Below are positions 1 through 5,551 of a stretch of DNA of 12,594 nt, piece by piece. The notes below the pieces were generated by a model, which saw only the letters and a program-made list of their open reading frames with translations, was not told the DNA's origin and made no database searches. Within the stretch, counting starts at the first letter, position 1; each line of letters begins with the position of its first letter. Made by a program: the position numbers and the translations under genes. The stretch lies in NCBI GenBank assembly GCA_013140465.1, contig JABFST010000255.1, positions 1 to 12,594 of the forward strand. Reading direction: 5' to 3'. This stretch comes from Methylococcaceae bacterium (GTDB taxonomy: Bacteria > Pseudomonadota > Gammaproteobacteria > Methylococcales > Methylomonadaceae).

Positions 1-321
1 GGCCTTACATTTGACACACATGGAAAACAGAGAAGCACTGGAAAACAGGGCCAGGTCTTCAAAAATCACATTATGTGTCAAAACACACACGGGGTCAGGT
101 CTTGCATAAAAGCACGGGGTCAGGCCTTACATTTGACACACATGGAAAACATAAAAAGCACGGGGTCAGGCCTTACATTTGACACACATGGAAAACAGAG
201 AAGCACTGGAAAACAGGGCCAGGTCTTCAAAAATCACATTATGTGTCAAAACACACACGGGGTCAGGTCTTGCAAAATCACATTGTATGTGTCAAAACAC
301 ACACGGGGTCAGGTCTTGCAA
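1..321. repeat. GGGGTCAGG-type repeat cluster
   Basis: A cluster of related direct repeats. Positions 1-106 are repeated exactly at 169-274, and a shorter version of the last part recurs at 275-320. The core GGGGTCAGG followed by CTTGCA or CTTACA occurs at 91, 116, 162, 259 and 305. Between cores lies TGTGTCAAAACACACA, which can fold into a small TGTGT/ACACA hairpin. Similar cores are known from repeats linked to REP-associated (Y1/RAYT) transposases; no transposase gene is present here. Open reading frames across this stretch come from the repeat and look non-coding. The cluster runs off the left edge of the window. Confidence 0.85.
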
Positions 322-372
322 AATCACATTGTGATTTACTGCGGAAAAGACTTCTCGTTCCCAAACTCTGCT
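313..372. repeat. 60-bp palindromic repeat, copy 1
   Basis: This stretch is closely similar to 1399-1458. It contains the perfect palindrome AATCACATTGTGATT inside outer arms GTCTT...AAGAC, so it should fold into a hairpin. It ends in CTTCTCGTTCCCAAACTCTGC, which resembles half of the GTTCCCACGCTCTGC palindrome at 2084. It sits at the right end of the GGGGTCAGG cluster. Confidence 0.75.
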
Positions 373-491
373 TGCTGGGTTTCGCTACCGCTTTACCCAA
401 CCTAGGTGCTGTTAAAAACAGGCCACACGCTTGTTGACGGTCAGCACCAGTTATATACCCAGGCTTTGCACAAACAACGATGAGATTTATC

Positions 492-596
492 ATGTTACAA
501 GGCAATGCTTTTAACAAAAACAATACTCAGGCTGTGCGTTTGCCAGTGGAGGTGCGATTTAAGGATTCGGTCAAAAAAGCCCGTAGGTTTGTGTGA
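492..596 (+). pseudogene. vapB-type antitoxin, N-terminal fragment
   Basis: A 34-codon frame whose translation contains NTQAVRLPVEVRF, the hallmark of the VapB (AbrB-fold) DNA-binding antitoxin N-terminus, where the usual form is a GRSQAVRLP-E-RF type motif. After FKDSVKK the reading runs into unrelated residues and stops at 594-596, well short of the usual 70-80 residues. The matching C-terminal half lies about 530 bp downstream (1125-1303), and both pieces share the VEV(R/Q)FKDSVKK segment. The upstream ribosome site is weak. I read this as a broken antitoxin head, made by insertion or by recombination between two vapB copies. Loss of the C-terminal toxin-wrapping part should abolish neutralisation of VapC. 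Confidence 0.6.
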
Positions 597-893
597 GCTG
601 ACAAATCCCAACATTTCAACACCCACCAAGGCGACTTGCTGTTATCTTAAAATTAAACCGATGGGCTCTAGCCGCTAAAAAATCCTGAACCAAGCCTATC
701 CTTATTTCCACATATTAACTGTCATAGGTTGGCAATCCGTGTTTACCATCATAAAAGCGGGCAACGACTCAGCACATTGGCGATATTCAAGTGCGTAGGG
801 TTGTTCAGGATAAGATTTTTTATCTGTTGGTTTATTTCTTACATTTGAAGAAAATTGCGTCTGCAACTTTTTTGTACGACTGTAGTGAACAAT
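597..893. other. No recognisable gene
   Basis: About 300 bp between the vapB head and the AbrB-type antitoxin remnant. A 65-codon minus-strand frame (702-899) and short plus-strand frames are present. None shows a motif I recognise, a good ribosome site or family resemblance. The stretch may be decayed insertion material. I see no terminal inverted repeats bounding it. Confidence 0.5.
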
Positions 894-1117
894 ATGCACA
901 CACTTAAACTATCCCAAATGGGTAATGCCGTCGGCTTGATTTTACCGCCAGGGTGTTATTGCGCTTAAAGCTTGCCAAAGGCGATAGCGTGGTTTTGACT
1001 GATGCCCCTGATGGCGTGACGATTACCGCGTATGCGCCTGATGTTGAGGAGCAACTAAGGCTTGGGCGCGAGTTTATGCAGGAATTCGAGGAAACTTTTC
1101 AGGCATTGGCTAAATAA
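894..1117 (+). pseudogene. AbrB/MazE-type antitoxin (Doc-partner type), frameshifted
   Basis: The frame from 894 encodes MHTLKLSQMGNAVGLILPP, the swapped-hairpin AbrB DNA-binding start of the antitoxin family usually paired with death-on-curing (Doc/Fic) toxins. At about 948-953 the frame breaks. The continuation GTG TTA TTG CGC starting at 953 encodes VLLRLKLAKGDSVVLTDAPD and then the helical tail ending EETFQALAK, with a TAA at 1115-1117. One extra base, or two missing bases, explains the break; the rest would give the normal length of about 74 residues. The expected Doc toxin, normally directly downstream, is absent: sequence from 1125 is vapB tail instead. Regulation by DNA binding is lost in the present form unless the frame is restored. 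Confidence 0.8.
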
Positions 1118-1124
1118 TGCGGTA

Positions 1125-1303
1125 GTGGAAGTGCAATTTAAGGATTCGGTAAAAAAGTGCTTATCCGCATGAACGGCGAGGAACCCATACTTTGCCCTGT
1201 GGAAAATACTTGGGACAGTTTCTTTTTAAACGAGGAAAGCGTCAGTGAGGATTTTCTTCAAGAACGGGCTGAACAAACCGATACGCGTGGGGAAGCCCTG
1301 TAA
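1125..1303 (+). pseudogene. vapB-type antitoxin, C-terminal part, frameshifted
   Basis: The segment starts at GTG 1125 with VEVQFKDSVKK, matching the end of the fragment at 492-596. It then shifts frame at a run of six A (1151-1156) into VLIRMNGEEPILCPVENTWD and on to QERAEQTDTRGEAL, with a TAA at 1301-1303. The combination of an AbrB-like core, the PVENTWDSFF segment and an acidic tail is that of VapB antitoxins. The N-terminal AVRLP portion is missing here. One missing base in the A run accounts for the shift. The stop overlaps the ATG of a vapC-like start by one nucleotide (TAATG), the usual antitoxin-toxin coupling. It is non-functional as it stands. Confidence 0.75.
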
Positions 1304-1338
1304 TGCTTAAATACCTGTTGGATACCAACTTTTTTTAA
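1303..1338 (+). pseudogene. vapC toxin stub (11 residues)
   Basis: Directly overlapping the vapB tail, ATG at 1303 opens the frame MLKYLLDTNFF and then hits TAA. YLLDTN is the signature start of PIN-domain VapC ribonucleases, with D7 the first metal-binding acid. Everything after the T run at 1330-1336 is unrelated to a PIN domain, so nearly the whole toxin has been lost. What follows (1339-1398) is featureless sequence leading into a palindromic repeat. Confidence 0.65.
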
Positions 1339-1398
1339 AAATGTTGGATTGGTCTCAGGCTAGTCTGACACATAGGGGATCCCACTAACAGTGGTCAA

Positions 1399-1458
1399 GT
1401 CTTTCAAATTCACATTGTGATTTACTGTAGAAAAGACTTCTCGTTCCCAAGCTCTGCG
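1399..1458. repeat. 60-bp palindromic repeat, copy 2
   Basis: Near-identical partner of 313-372, in the same orientation. Outer arms AAGTCTTTC/GAAAAGACTT enclose CACATTGTG, so the element can form a long hairpin. It lies just past the mazF remnant and the vapC stub, so the vap/abrB remnants are bracketed by the two copies. The distance between copies is 1086 bp. Confidence 0.75.
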
Positions 1459-1470
1459 TTATTAACTGGC

Positions 1471-1827
1471 TCATTGCTCAAAACCCAAAATGATTTTCAT
1501 GTACCGCTCAATCGTTGCCATTTCCAATCCAGAAAGCGACGTCAACGGCTCAGAGGTAATGCGCTGATTATCTATTGCGCGGGCTTGGTCTATCATGACA
1601 TCGGAAGTTTGGTTTAACGCTCCACGCGCGGCAAGGTTAAACCGCAAGGGTTGGGCATTGGCATGAATCTGGGTTGTCAGTGGTAAAACAATGGTGCCGG
1701 GGTGGTCAACCTCATTTAAATCATCGCATTGCACGATAAGCGCAGGACGAATTTTTCCCGCTTCCGTACCTTTTTAGGGATTGAAATTCCCTAAATGCAC
1801 ATCGCCCCGTTTAAAGCCCATCTGCAT
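1471..1827 (-). pseudogene. mazF: MazF/PemK-type mRNA interferase, one internal stop
   Basis: The frame from ATG 1825-1827 (or 1819-1821) reads KRGDVHLGNFNP, stop, KGTEAGKIRPALIVQCDDLN and continues to ERYMKIILGFEQ, 118 residues in all. KRGD, NP-KGTE-GK-RP and LIVQ are the defining N-terminal motifs of MazF endoribonucleases, which cut mRNA at short sequence motifs. The middle segment VDHPGTIVLPLTT and the DQARAIDNQRI segment also fit, as does the length. The only visible lesion is TAA at 1774-1776 within NP-KGTE, one base away from several sense codons. A GTG at 1732-1734 could start an 87-residue product lacking the catalytic N-terminus. The start overlaps the antitoxin gene by 17 nt (or 11 nt), typical of translational coupling. 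It is a recent pseudogene, unless the stop is read through. Confidence 0.88.
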
Positions 1828-2044
1828 GACTCGCATCCAAGGCTTGATTGATTTCTAAGCTTTGTTTAGCCACTGCATTAGAAGCGTGTTTGATTTGCTG
1901 CCGTAGCTTTTTTCTTTGCAGCATTTCCGCGTAATAATGGAGTGATTCAGCGATGATTTCATTGGTGGGCTTGTTGTTTTCCTTGGCAATGTCCTGTAAT
2001 AACTGGCTGACATTATCATCGGTTGTAAACGTAATCGTTTGCAT
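1811..2044 (-). CDS. Antitoxin partner of MazF-type toxin
   Basis: A 77-residue protein. The start ATG at 2042-2044 is chosen because AGGAG (complement of 2052-2056) lies seven bases upstream; an upstream start at 2110 would run through repeat DNA. The N-terminal strand QTITFTT, followed by two predicted helices with NNKPTNEIIAESLHYYAEML, suggests a ribbon-helix-helix type DNA-binding domain. The lysine-rich, then acidic C-terminal tail would wrap the toxin. The stop lies inside the mazF start region (overlap 17 nt). The frame is intact although the toxin has a nonsense codon, the expected survival pattern when a toxin dies first. The family assignment rests mainly on operon position and fold-like pattern, so the exact family is not certain. 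Confidence 0.8.
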   Translation of the reverse strand: MQTITFTTDDNVSQLLQDIAKENNKPTNEIIAESLHYYAEMLQRKKLRQQIKHASNAVAKQSLEINQALDASHADGL

Positions 2045-2051
2045 GAGTTTT

Positions 2052-2083
2052 CTCCTAATGACTTGATAAAGCGGTATTTTATA
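2052..2083 (-). promoter_or_regulatory. Candidate -10 and ribosome site for the antitoxin-mazF operon
   Basis: On the minus strand TATAAAATA (2075-2083) is a good -10 element about 30 nt before the start codon, and AGGAG (2052-2056) is a strong ribosome site. A palindromic element begins immediately upstream at 2084. Any -35 box therefore lies inside the repeat, where no TTGACA-like match is visible. Insertion of the element may have replaced the original upstream promoter half. Confidence 0.4.
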
Positions 2084-2199
2084 GTTCCCACGCTCTGCGT
2101 GGGAATTCATCCCGCAACGCTCCTGCGTTGCGGAGATGTTAGTAGGCTAAGAAGACGCTGGAGCGTCTGGGGCTGCATTCCCACGCGGAGCGTGGGAAC
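2084..2199. repeat. Mosaic palindromic repeat (TTCCCACGC type)
   Basis: Outer 23-bp inverted arms at 2084-2106 and 2177-2199 differ at one position. Each arm is itself a hairpin (TTCCCACGC/GCGTGGGAA). Inside are two more hairpins, CGCAACGC/GCGTTGCG (2113-2132) and AGACGCTGGAGCGTCT (2153-2168). Such four-hairpin mosaics are common dispersed non-coding elements in several gammaproteobacteria. A half copy recurs at about 2520-2543. Confidence 0.85.
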
Positions 2200-2216
2200 G
2201 ATAAAAGTAATTAGCC

Positions 2217-2440
2217 CGTCATTCCGGCATGGATGCCGGACTCGTTAGAGCGCATAGCGAATCCAGTGCCACGGACGGTTGCTTCGGTAAGCTGTAAGTG
2301 CTTGATTTAGCATTGCCATCACAGTGAACATTCACATCCATGTGACTGGATACATGCAGGGCTATCCTGCCCTGCACCCTAACGGGTTAATGCAAATCCG
2401 CTCCCGGCGGATTTGTCTGGCATCCATGCCAGTATGACGG
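2217..2440. repeat. Palindromic mosaic element (GTCATTCCGGCATGGATGCC type)
   Basis: Imperfect inverted arms at 2217-2239 and 2417-2439 (CGTCATTCCGGCATGGATGCC against its complement) enclose two smaller hairpins. These are GCAGGGCTATCCTGCCCTGC near 2357-2376 and AAATCCGCTCCCGGCGGATTT near 2394-2414. There is no reading frame of note, so this is a MITE-like or REP-like element. A related half motif, CCGGAATGAC, is seen near 2481-2490. Confidence 0.7.
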
Positions 2441-2502
2441 TGCTTTTATAACTTGCTCAAACTTGTGTAGATACCTATGCCCGGAATGACTGGCTTTGAG
2501 AC

Positions 2503-2543
2503 ACTTGTGTATAACGACGAGCGCGGAGCGTGGGAACGATAAA
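2503..2543. repeat. 41-bp glgX-downstream flank, copy 1
   Basis: Ungapped similarity to 5552-5592 (both begin ACTTGTGTATAACGA and end ACGATAAA). In this copy the flank joins directly to the glgX-like segment at 2544. In the full glgX locus 53 extra bases (5593-5645) intervene. Its right half matches the GCGGAGCGTGGGAACG arm of the palindrome at 2177-2199. Confidence 0.7.
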
Positions 2544-2888
2544 CCCTAAACACCTCTTACGCACTTGCTAAGATGTTTAGCGGGCAACCAATACCACTGT
2601 GGTTCTTGCCGCGACGAAATAATGGTGTGGGTCGGTTAATGCGGGCATAGCGGCTTCGTCCATAATGGCGAGGTCGCCGGGCAAGTTGGTGTCTACAAAT
2701 CGATACCAGCGCTGGTTGTTTAAGTTGGGCAATTGAAAATTTGCGCCTTGCCAATGGGCGTTGGCGATCAGATAAACATCAGGGGCGACCCCTAATGCCG
2801 AGGTGCCAAAAAAATGCGCGGCAATTTGGCGCGATTCATATCCCCAATCGGGTGCGTTGAGGTGTTGCCCGTGCCAATGGATTTGTAG
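2544..2888 (-). pseudogene. glgX: Truncated second copy of glgX 3' end
   Basis: The segment aligns without gaps to 5646-5990, with ten substitutions in 345 bp. It covers the last 103 codons of glgX plus 33 bp after its stop. The minus-strand frame is open from the break at 2888 to TAA at 2577-2579. It has no start of its own and no catalytic part, since the active-site region of GlgX lies further upstream in the full gene. Within coding sequence there are seven isolated differences, all at third codon positions and all synonymous. One double change turns DEAHMP into DEAAMP. The break coincides with a palindromic element at 2885-2970. No product is expected. Confidence 0.92.
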
Positions 2889-2970
2889 GGCCGTAGGGTG
2901 CGGTGAAGGAAGGGAACCGCATCGTTCGCGATTGATGCGGTTCGTACCTCACCGCATCCTACGCGCTACA
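2885..2970. repeat. Long palindrome at the glgX-copy break
   Basis: Inverted arms TGTAGGGCCGTAGGGTGCGG (2885 onward) and its approximate complement ending CTACA at 2970 form a long hairpin. A nested GGAACCGCATC/GATGCGGTTC stem lies inside. It abuts the truncated glgX copy on one side and the first 115-bp tandem unit on the other. Similar GTAGGGTGCGGTGA palindromes are common dispersed elements. Confidence 0.75.
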
Positions 2971-3540
2971 AGACTAGTTGTTGCAGGAAGCTTCCCAGCA
3001 GACAGTTCCAAACAGCAGTTAAGTAGCAAGTCCTTGATGTACTTGTGCTTACTCTGACTTTTCCGAATTACAGTTAAATAAGGCTAGGACTAGTTGTTAT
3101 AGAAAGCTCCCAGCAGACAGTTCCAAGCAGCAGTTAAGTAGCCAGTCCTTGATGTACTTGTGCTTACTCTGGCTTTTCCGAATTACAGTTAAATAAGGCT
3201 AGGACTAGTTGTTATAGAAAGCTCCCAGCAGACAGTTCCAAACAGCAGTTAAGTAGCAAGTCCCTGATGTACTTGTGCTTACTCTGACTTTTCCGAATTA
3301 CAGTTAAATAAGGCTAGGACTAGTTGTTGTAGAAAGCTCCCAGCAGACAGTTCCAAACAGCAGTTAAGTAGCAAGTCCCTGATGTACTTGTGCTTACTCT
3401 GACTTTTCCGAATTACAGTTAAATAAGGCTAGGACTAGTTGTTATAGAAAGCTCCCAGCAGACAGTTCCAAACAGCAGTTAAGTAGCAAGTCCCTGATGT
3501 ACTTGTGCTTACTCTGACTTTTCCGAATTACAGTTAAATA
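2970..3540. repeat. Tandem array: five copies of a 115-bp unit
   Basis: Units begin at 2970, 3086, 3201, 3316 and 3431, with period 115 bp (116 in the first, which has an extra T in AGCTTCCC). The last unit ends at 3540 without the final AAGGCT. Units 3-5 are almost identical, while units 1 and 2 carry a few private changes; the first is the most diverged at its left end. Within a unit CAGTTAA(G/A)TA occurs twice, and AAGTAGCAAGT can pair imperfectly with ACTTGTGCTTACT. The period is not a multiple of three and each frame is closed, so the array is not protein coding. There are no variable spacers, so it is not a CRISPR. The function is unknown. Confidence 0.93.
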
Positions 3541-3545
3541 AAAAA

Positions 3546-5012
3546 CTAAACCCAATAAGGCAAGTACACTGCAAATTTTTTCGAACTTTCTGTATCTTTA
3601 AGCTTGATCCTACCTTCACTCAAAGCTTCCTTAATAATAAGGGAAACCTGCGGACTTTGCTTATCGTGCATACCAAAGCGTTTTCTTAGTGAACTGTTAT
3701 TCATCCCGCCCGCCCCATAATACTGAATGATGCTGTGCTGATAGCAAGCCTCAATCCGTTCTTCTCGCGTCATCTCGGCAAAAGTCTTTGGACTGTACAT
3801 AATCACCTTGAAAGAACTATCGGTTTCTTCCATTTTCAACGGTGGCAGCCCGAAAAGCTCAATAGCGGTAATCGCTTTTTCAAAGCCTGAGCCACGCTCC
3901 TCGCAAATAGTAAACCGCCTAAACGCAGCGGCTAACACTTCGTTGCGTGACTCAGGTGTTGCCCGTATCAGGCGATCAATTTTTTTGCCAGGTAACAACT
4001 TGCCGGGGTTGGAAATTTCAATGCGATCCGCAAAAATCTCAATCATCGGCCCGCTACCGCGAATCGTAAAATCCTGATGGATCAAGGCATTCGCAATCAG
4101 TTCGCGCAAAGCAATTTCTGGATAAACTGACGTGTCACTACGCAAAGCGTGTTTGATAACCTCGCTGCCCGGCAAAATGCCTTTTAAAAACTGAATCAAA
4201 CCCTCAAAGCCAATGGCATAACCTTTATTGTCGGGATATTCCTTGCTGCCCTGCGTTTTGGTTTTGCCTTCATACTGAACCACTCGCACCGCTTTACGCG
4301 CCAAACCATCAAACTGCGACAAATTGTGCGCCGCTGCCAACGCGCCAAAATTGGTAATGTAAAAACCTTTGCCGTCCACATCCTCAATCATCTTTTCTTG
4401 TTGCAGCCAATAAATGATTTCCTCAACACTGGTCGGCGTGGGCTTTTTCAACAGGCCATGAATGCCGGCAATATCCAACAGCGTCATGACCTCGGTGGAG
4501 TTTTTCAAGGTCGAAGCATGTAACTCTTCAAATACGGGCGTTTTGCTGTTTAACATCAACGCCCCGACATCTTGCCGCGAAGCTTTGCGCGTTGTGCCGC
4601 CACTACGGATAAAGCTGTCTTCGATAGACTTATGGGCAAGATGCACAGGTTTTACCGCACTTTCCTTGAGATACACAAATAACAACGCGCAATTATCAAA
4701 CAGCTCGATAGCATGATCCATATTGACTAAAGGCTCAACGCCAGCGCGGCATAGATTAGCCAATTGCTCGACAATGGTATCGGCATCCGCTTTATCAATA
4801 CCCACTACCTTGCCTGTTTTATCTTCCAGACCAAACACTAGAAAACCACCCCCGGGTAAATTGGCAAAGGCACACAAATGTTGGCACAACTTATCCTTTT
4901 TCGGCGACAGATTGGATTTCCAGTCCAATTCATTCAGCTCCTGCGGCACCGGCGACAGACTGTTCTGTAAATAAGCGATGGCTTTGGTGATCCAAGGTTT
5001 CATCATAATCAC
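3546..5012 (-). CDS. AlbA_2 (Schlafen-type) domain protein with GHKL-like ATPase domain
   Basis: A 488-residue cytoplasmic protein. Residues about 24-145 form an AlbA_2 (Schlafen-type, nucleic-acid binding) domain with ELDWKSNLSPKKDK, AFANLPGGGFLVFGLED and a G-VVGI turn. Residues about 296-400 form the HATPase_c_4 module, with an N box RELIANALIHQDF (303-315), DRIEISNPGKL (329-339) and ERGSGFEKA. Residues about 415-485 look like a winged-helix tail. Proteins of this layout are annotated as ATP-binding or putative transcriptional regulators (COG2865-like); the biochemical role is mostly undefined, and some occur near mobile or defence genes. The start is GTG 5010-5012 with GGAG five bases upstream; ATGs at 5004-5006 and 5001-5003 are alternatives. 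It lies 15 bp after the YgiT-type gene, probably cotranscribed. The frame is fully intact, unlike most of the region. Confidence 0.87.
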   Translation of the reverse strand: MIMMKPWITKAIAYLQNSLSPVPQELNELDWKSNLSPKKDKLCQHLCAFANLPGGGFLVFGLEDKTGKVVGIDKADADTIVEQLANLCRAGVEPLVNMDHAIELFDNCALLFVYLKESAVKPVHLAHKSIEDSFIRSGGTTRKASRQDVGALMLNSKTPVFEELHASTLKNSTEVMTLLDIAGIHGLLKKPTPTSVEEIIYWLQQEKMIEDVDGKGFYITNFGALAAAHNLSQFDGLARKAVRVVQYEGKTKTQGSKEYPDNKGYAIGFEGLIQFLKGILPGSEVIKHALRSDTSVYPEIALRELIANALIHQDFTIRGSGPMIEIFADRIEISNPGKLLPGKKIDRLIRATPESRNEVLAAAFRRFTICEERGSGFEKAITAIELFGLPPLKMEETDSSFKVIMYSPKTFAEMTREERIEACYQHSIIQYYGAGGMNNSSLRKRFGMHDKQSPQVSLIIKEALSEGRIKLKDTESSKKFAVYLPYWV

Positions 5013-5027
5013 TTACACTCCACGCAA

Positions 5028-5285
5028 TTAAAGCAAAGAAATTTCAGCAGCAACTGTCGGGGCCGTGAAATTAACCATTTCTAAAAAAAAGCCGCGTTGT
5101 AATGCTTTCTCGGCTTGACTGAGCAAGGCCTGATTGATTGCCGAACCCAGAAAAGCCTCGCCGCAGTTATCGCATATATTGGCGGGAACCTGTTTAAACA
5201 CCAAAACGCTTTCATTGCGCTCCAAGGTGACTGTAGTAAAACCTTTTTCAGTATAACCGTGCTGGCAAATCGCACATTTCATCAT
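5028..5285 (-). CDS. YgiT/MqsA-type zinc-finger antitoxin
   Basis: An 85-residue protein with two CxxC pairs, KCAICQ at residues 3-8 and ICDNCGE near 37-43, which together would bind one zinc. The VPANICDNCGEAFLG segment is the signature of YgiT-type zinc-finger proteins (the N-terminal domain of MqsA). It is followed by a helical stretch (INQALLSQAEKAL) and a short tail, with no complete helix-turn-helix domain. Family members pair with DUF4258 (MqsR/RelE-like) toxins. Here a toxin tail overlaps the start by four nucleotides (ATGA). AGGAG five bases upstream of the ATG at 5283-5285 supports this start. The toxin is truncated, so this is an orphan antitoxin, now possibly serving or simply preceding the AlbA_2 gene. 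Confidence 0.85.
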   Translation of the reverse strand: MMKCAICQHGYTEKGFTTVTLERNESVLVFKQVPANICDNCGEAFLGSAINQALLSQAEKALQRGFFLEMVNFTAPTVAAEISLL

Positions 5286-5416
5286 GTTCTCCTAGCAAAA
5301 TTATCAGTCCCTTTTAAGGGGCTGGGTTCGTAAACCGTTACGATAACTAACTGCTGTTCCGGTTTATTAATAGCAACGACAACATGTAATCGGCGCTGCT
5401 CGGTGTTTGTCAACAT
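5282..5416 (-). pseudogene. DUF4258-type toxin, C-terminal remnant
   Basis: The minus-strand frame ending at TGA 5282-5284 contains RRLHVVVAINKPEQQLVIVT followed by VYEPSP and a basic end (NFARRT). This matches the C-terminal strand pair and tail of DUF4258 family toxins that sit upstream of YgiT antitoxins. Upstream of about 5416 the frame continues only through a palindromic repeat, so the N-terminal half of the toxin, roughly 50 residues, is missing. A 76-residue frame starting at 5512 therefore mixes repeat and toxin and is unlikely to be a functional RNase. The toxin stop and antitoxin start overlap, preserving the old operon junction. Confidence 0.77.
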
Positions 5417-5548
5417 AGCCTTGTTGGCCGGAATAAGCCGCTTTGAGCGTAAGCGAAAAGTGGTGTTTCCGGCAAATCGTGGGCGCGGTGTGCCGGAAAC
5501 GGCTGTTTTCACTGGCGTTCAAACAGCCTTATTCCGGCCTACAAGGCT
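5417..5548. repeat. 132-bp palindromic element truncating the toxin
   Basis: Inverted arms at 5417-5449 and 5516-5548 (AGCCTTGTTGGCCGGAATAA against the complement of TTATTCCGGCCTACAAGGCT) enclose a nested stem, GTTTCCGGCA...TGCCGGAAAC. Nearly the whole element can fold into one hairpin. It has no coding capacity of its own, so it looks like a MITE-like or REP-like element. It starts exactly where similarity to the DUF4258 toxin ends. Confidence 0.83.
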
Positions 5549-5551
5549 TGG

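Noticed and set aside
73..405. 110-residue plus-strand reading frame
   Set aside because: It is made of the GGGGTCAGG repeats read through; it shows no family motif, and the repeated peptide simply mirrors the DNA repeat.
702..899. 65-residue minus-strand frame
   Set aside because: It has no recognisable domain and no ribosome site, and it overlaps the start of the AbrB-type antitoxin remnant.
2803..3057. 84-residue plus-strand frame across the glgX copy, palindrome and array
   Set aside because: It is antisense to the glgX remnant and crosses three unrelated elements; an identical start occurs antisense to real glgX at 5905.
2970..3540. CRISPR array
   Set aside because: The whole 115-bp unit is repeated with no unique spacers, and no cas genes are near.
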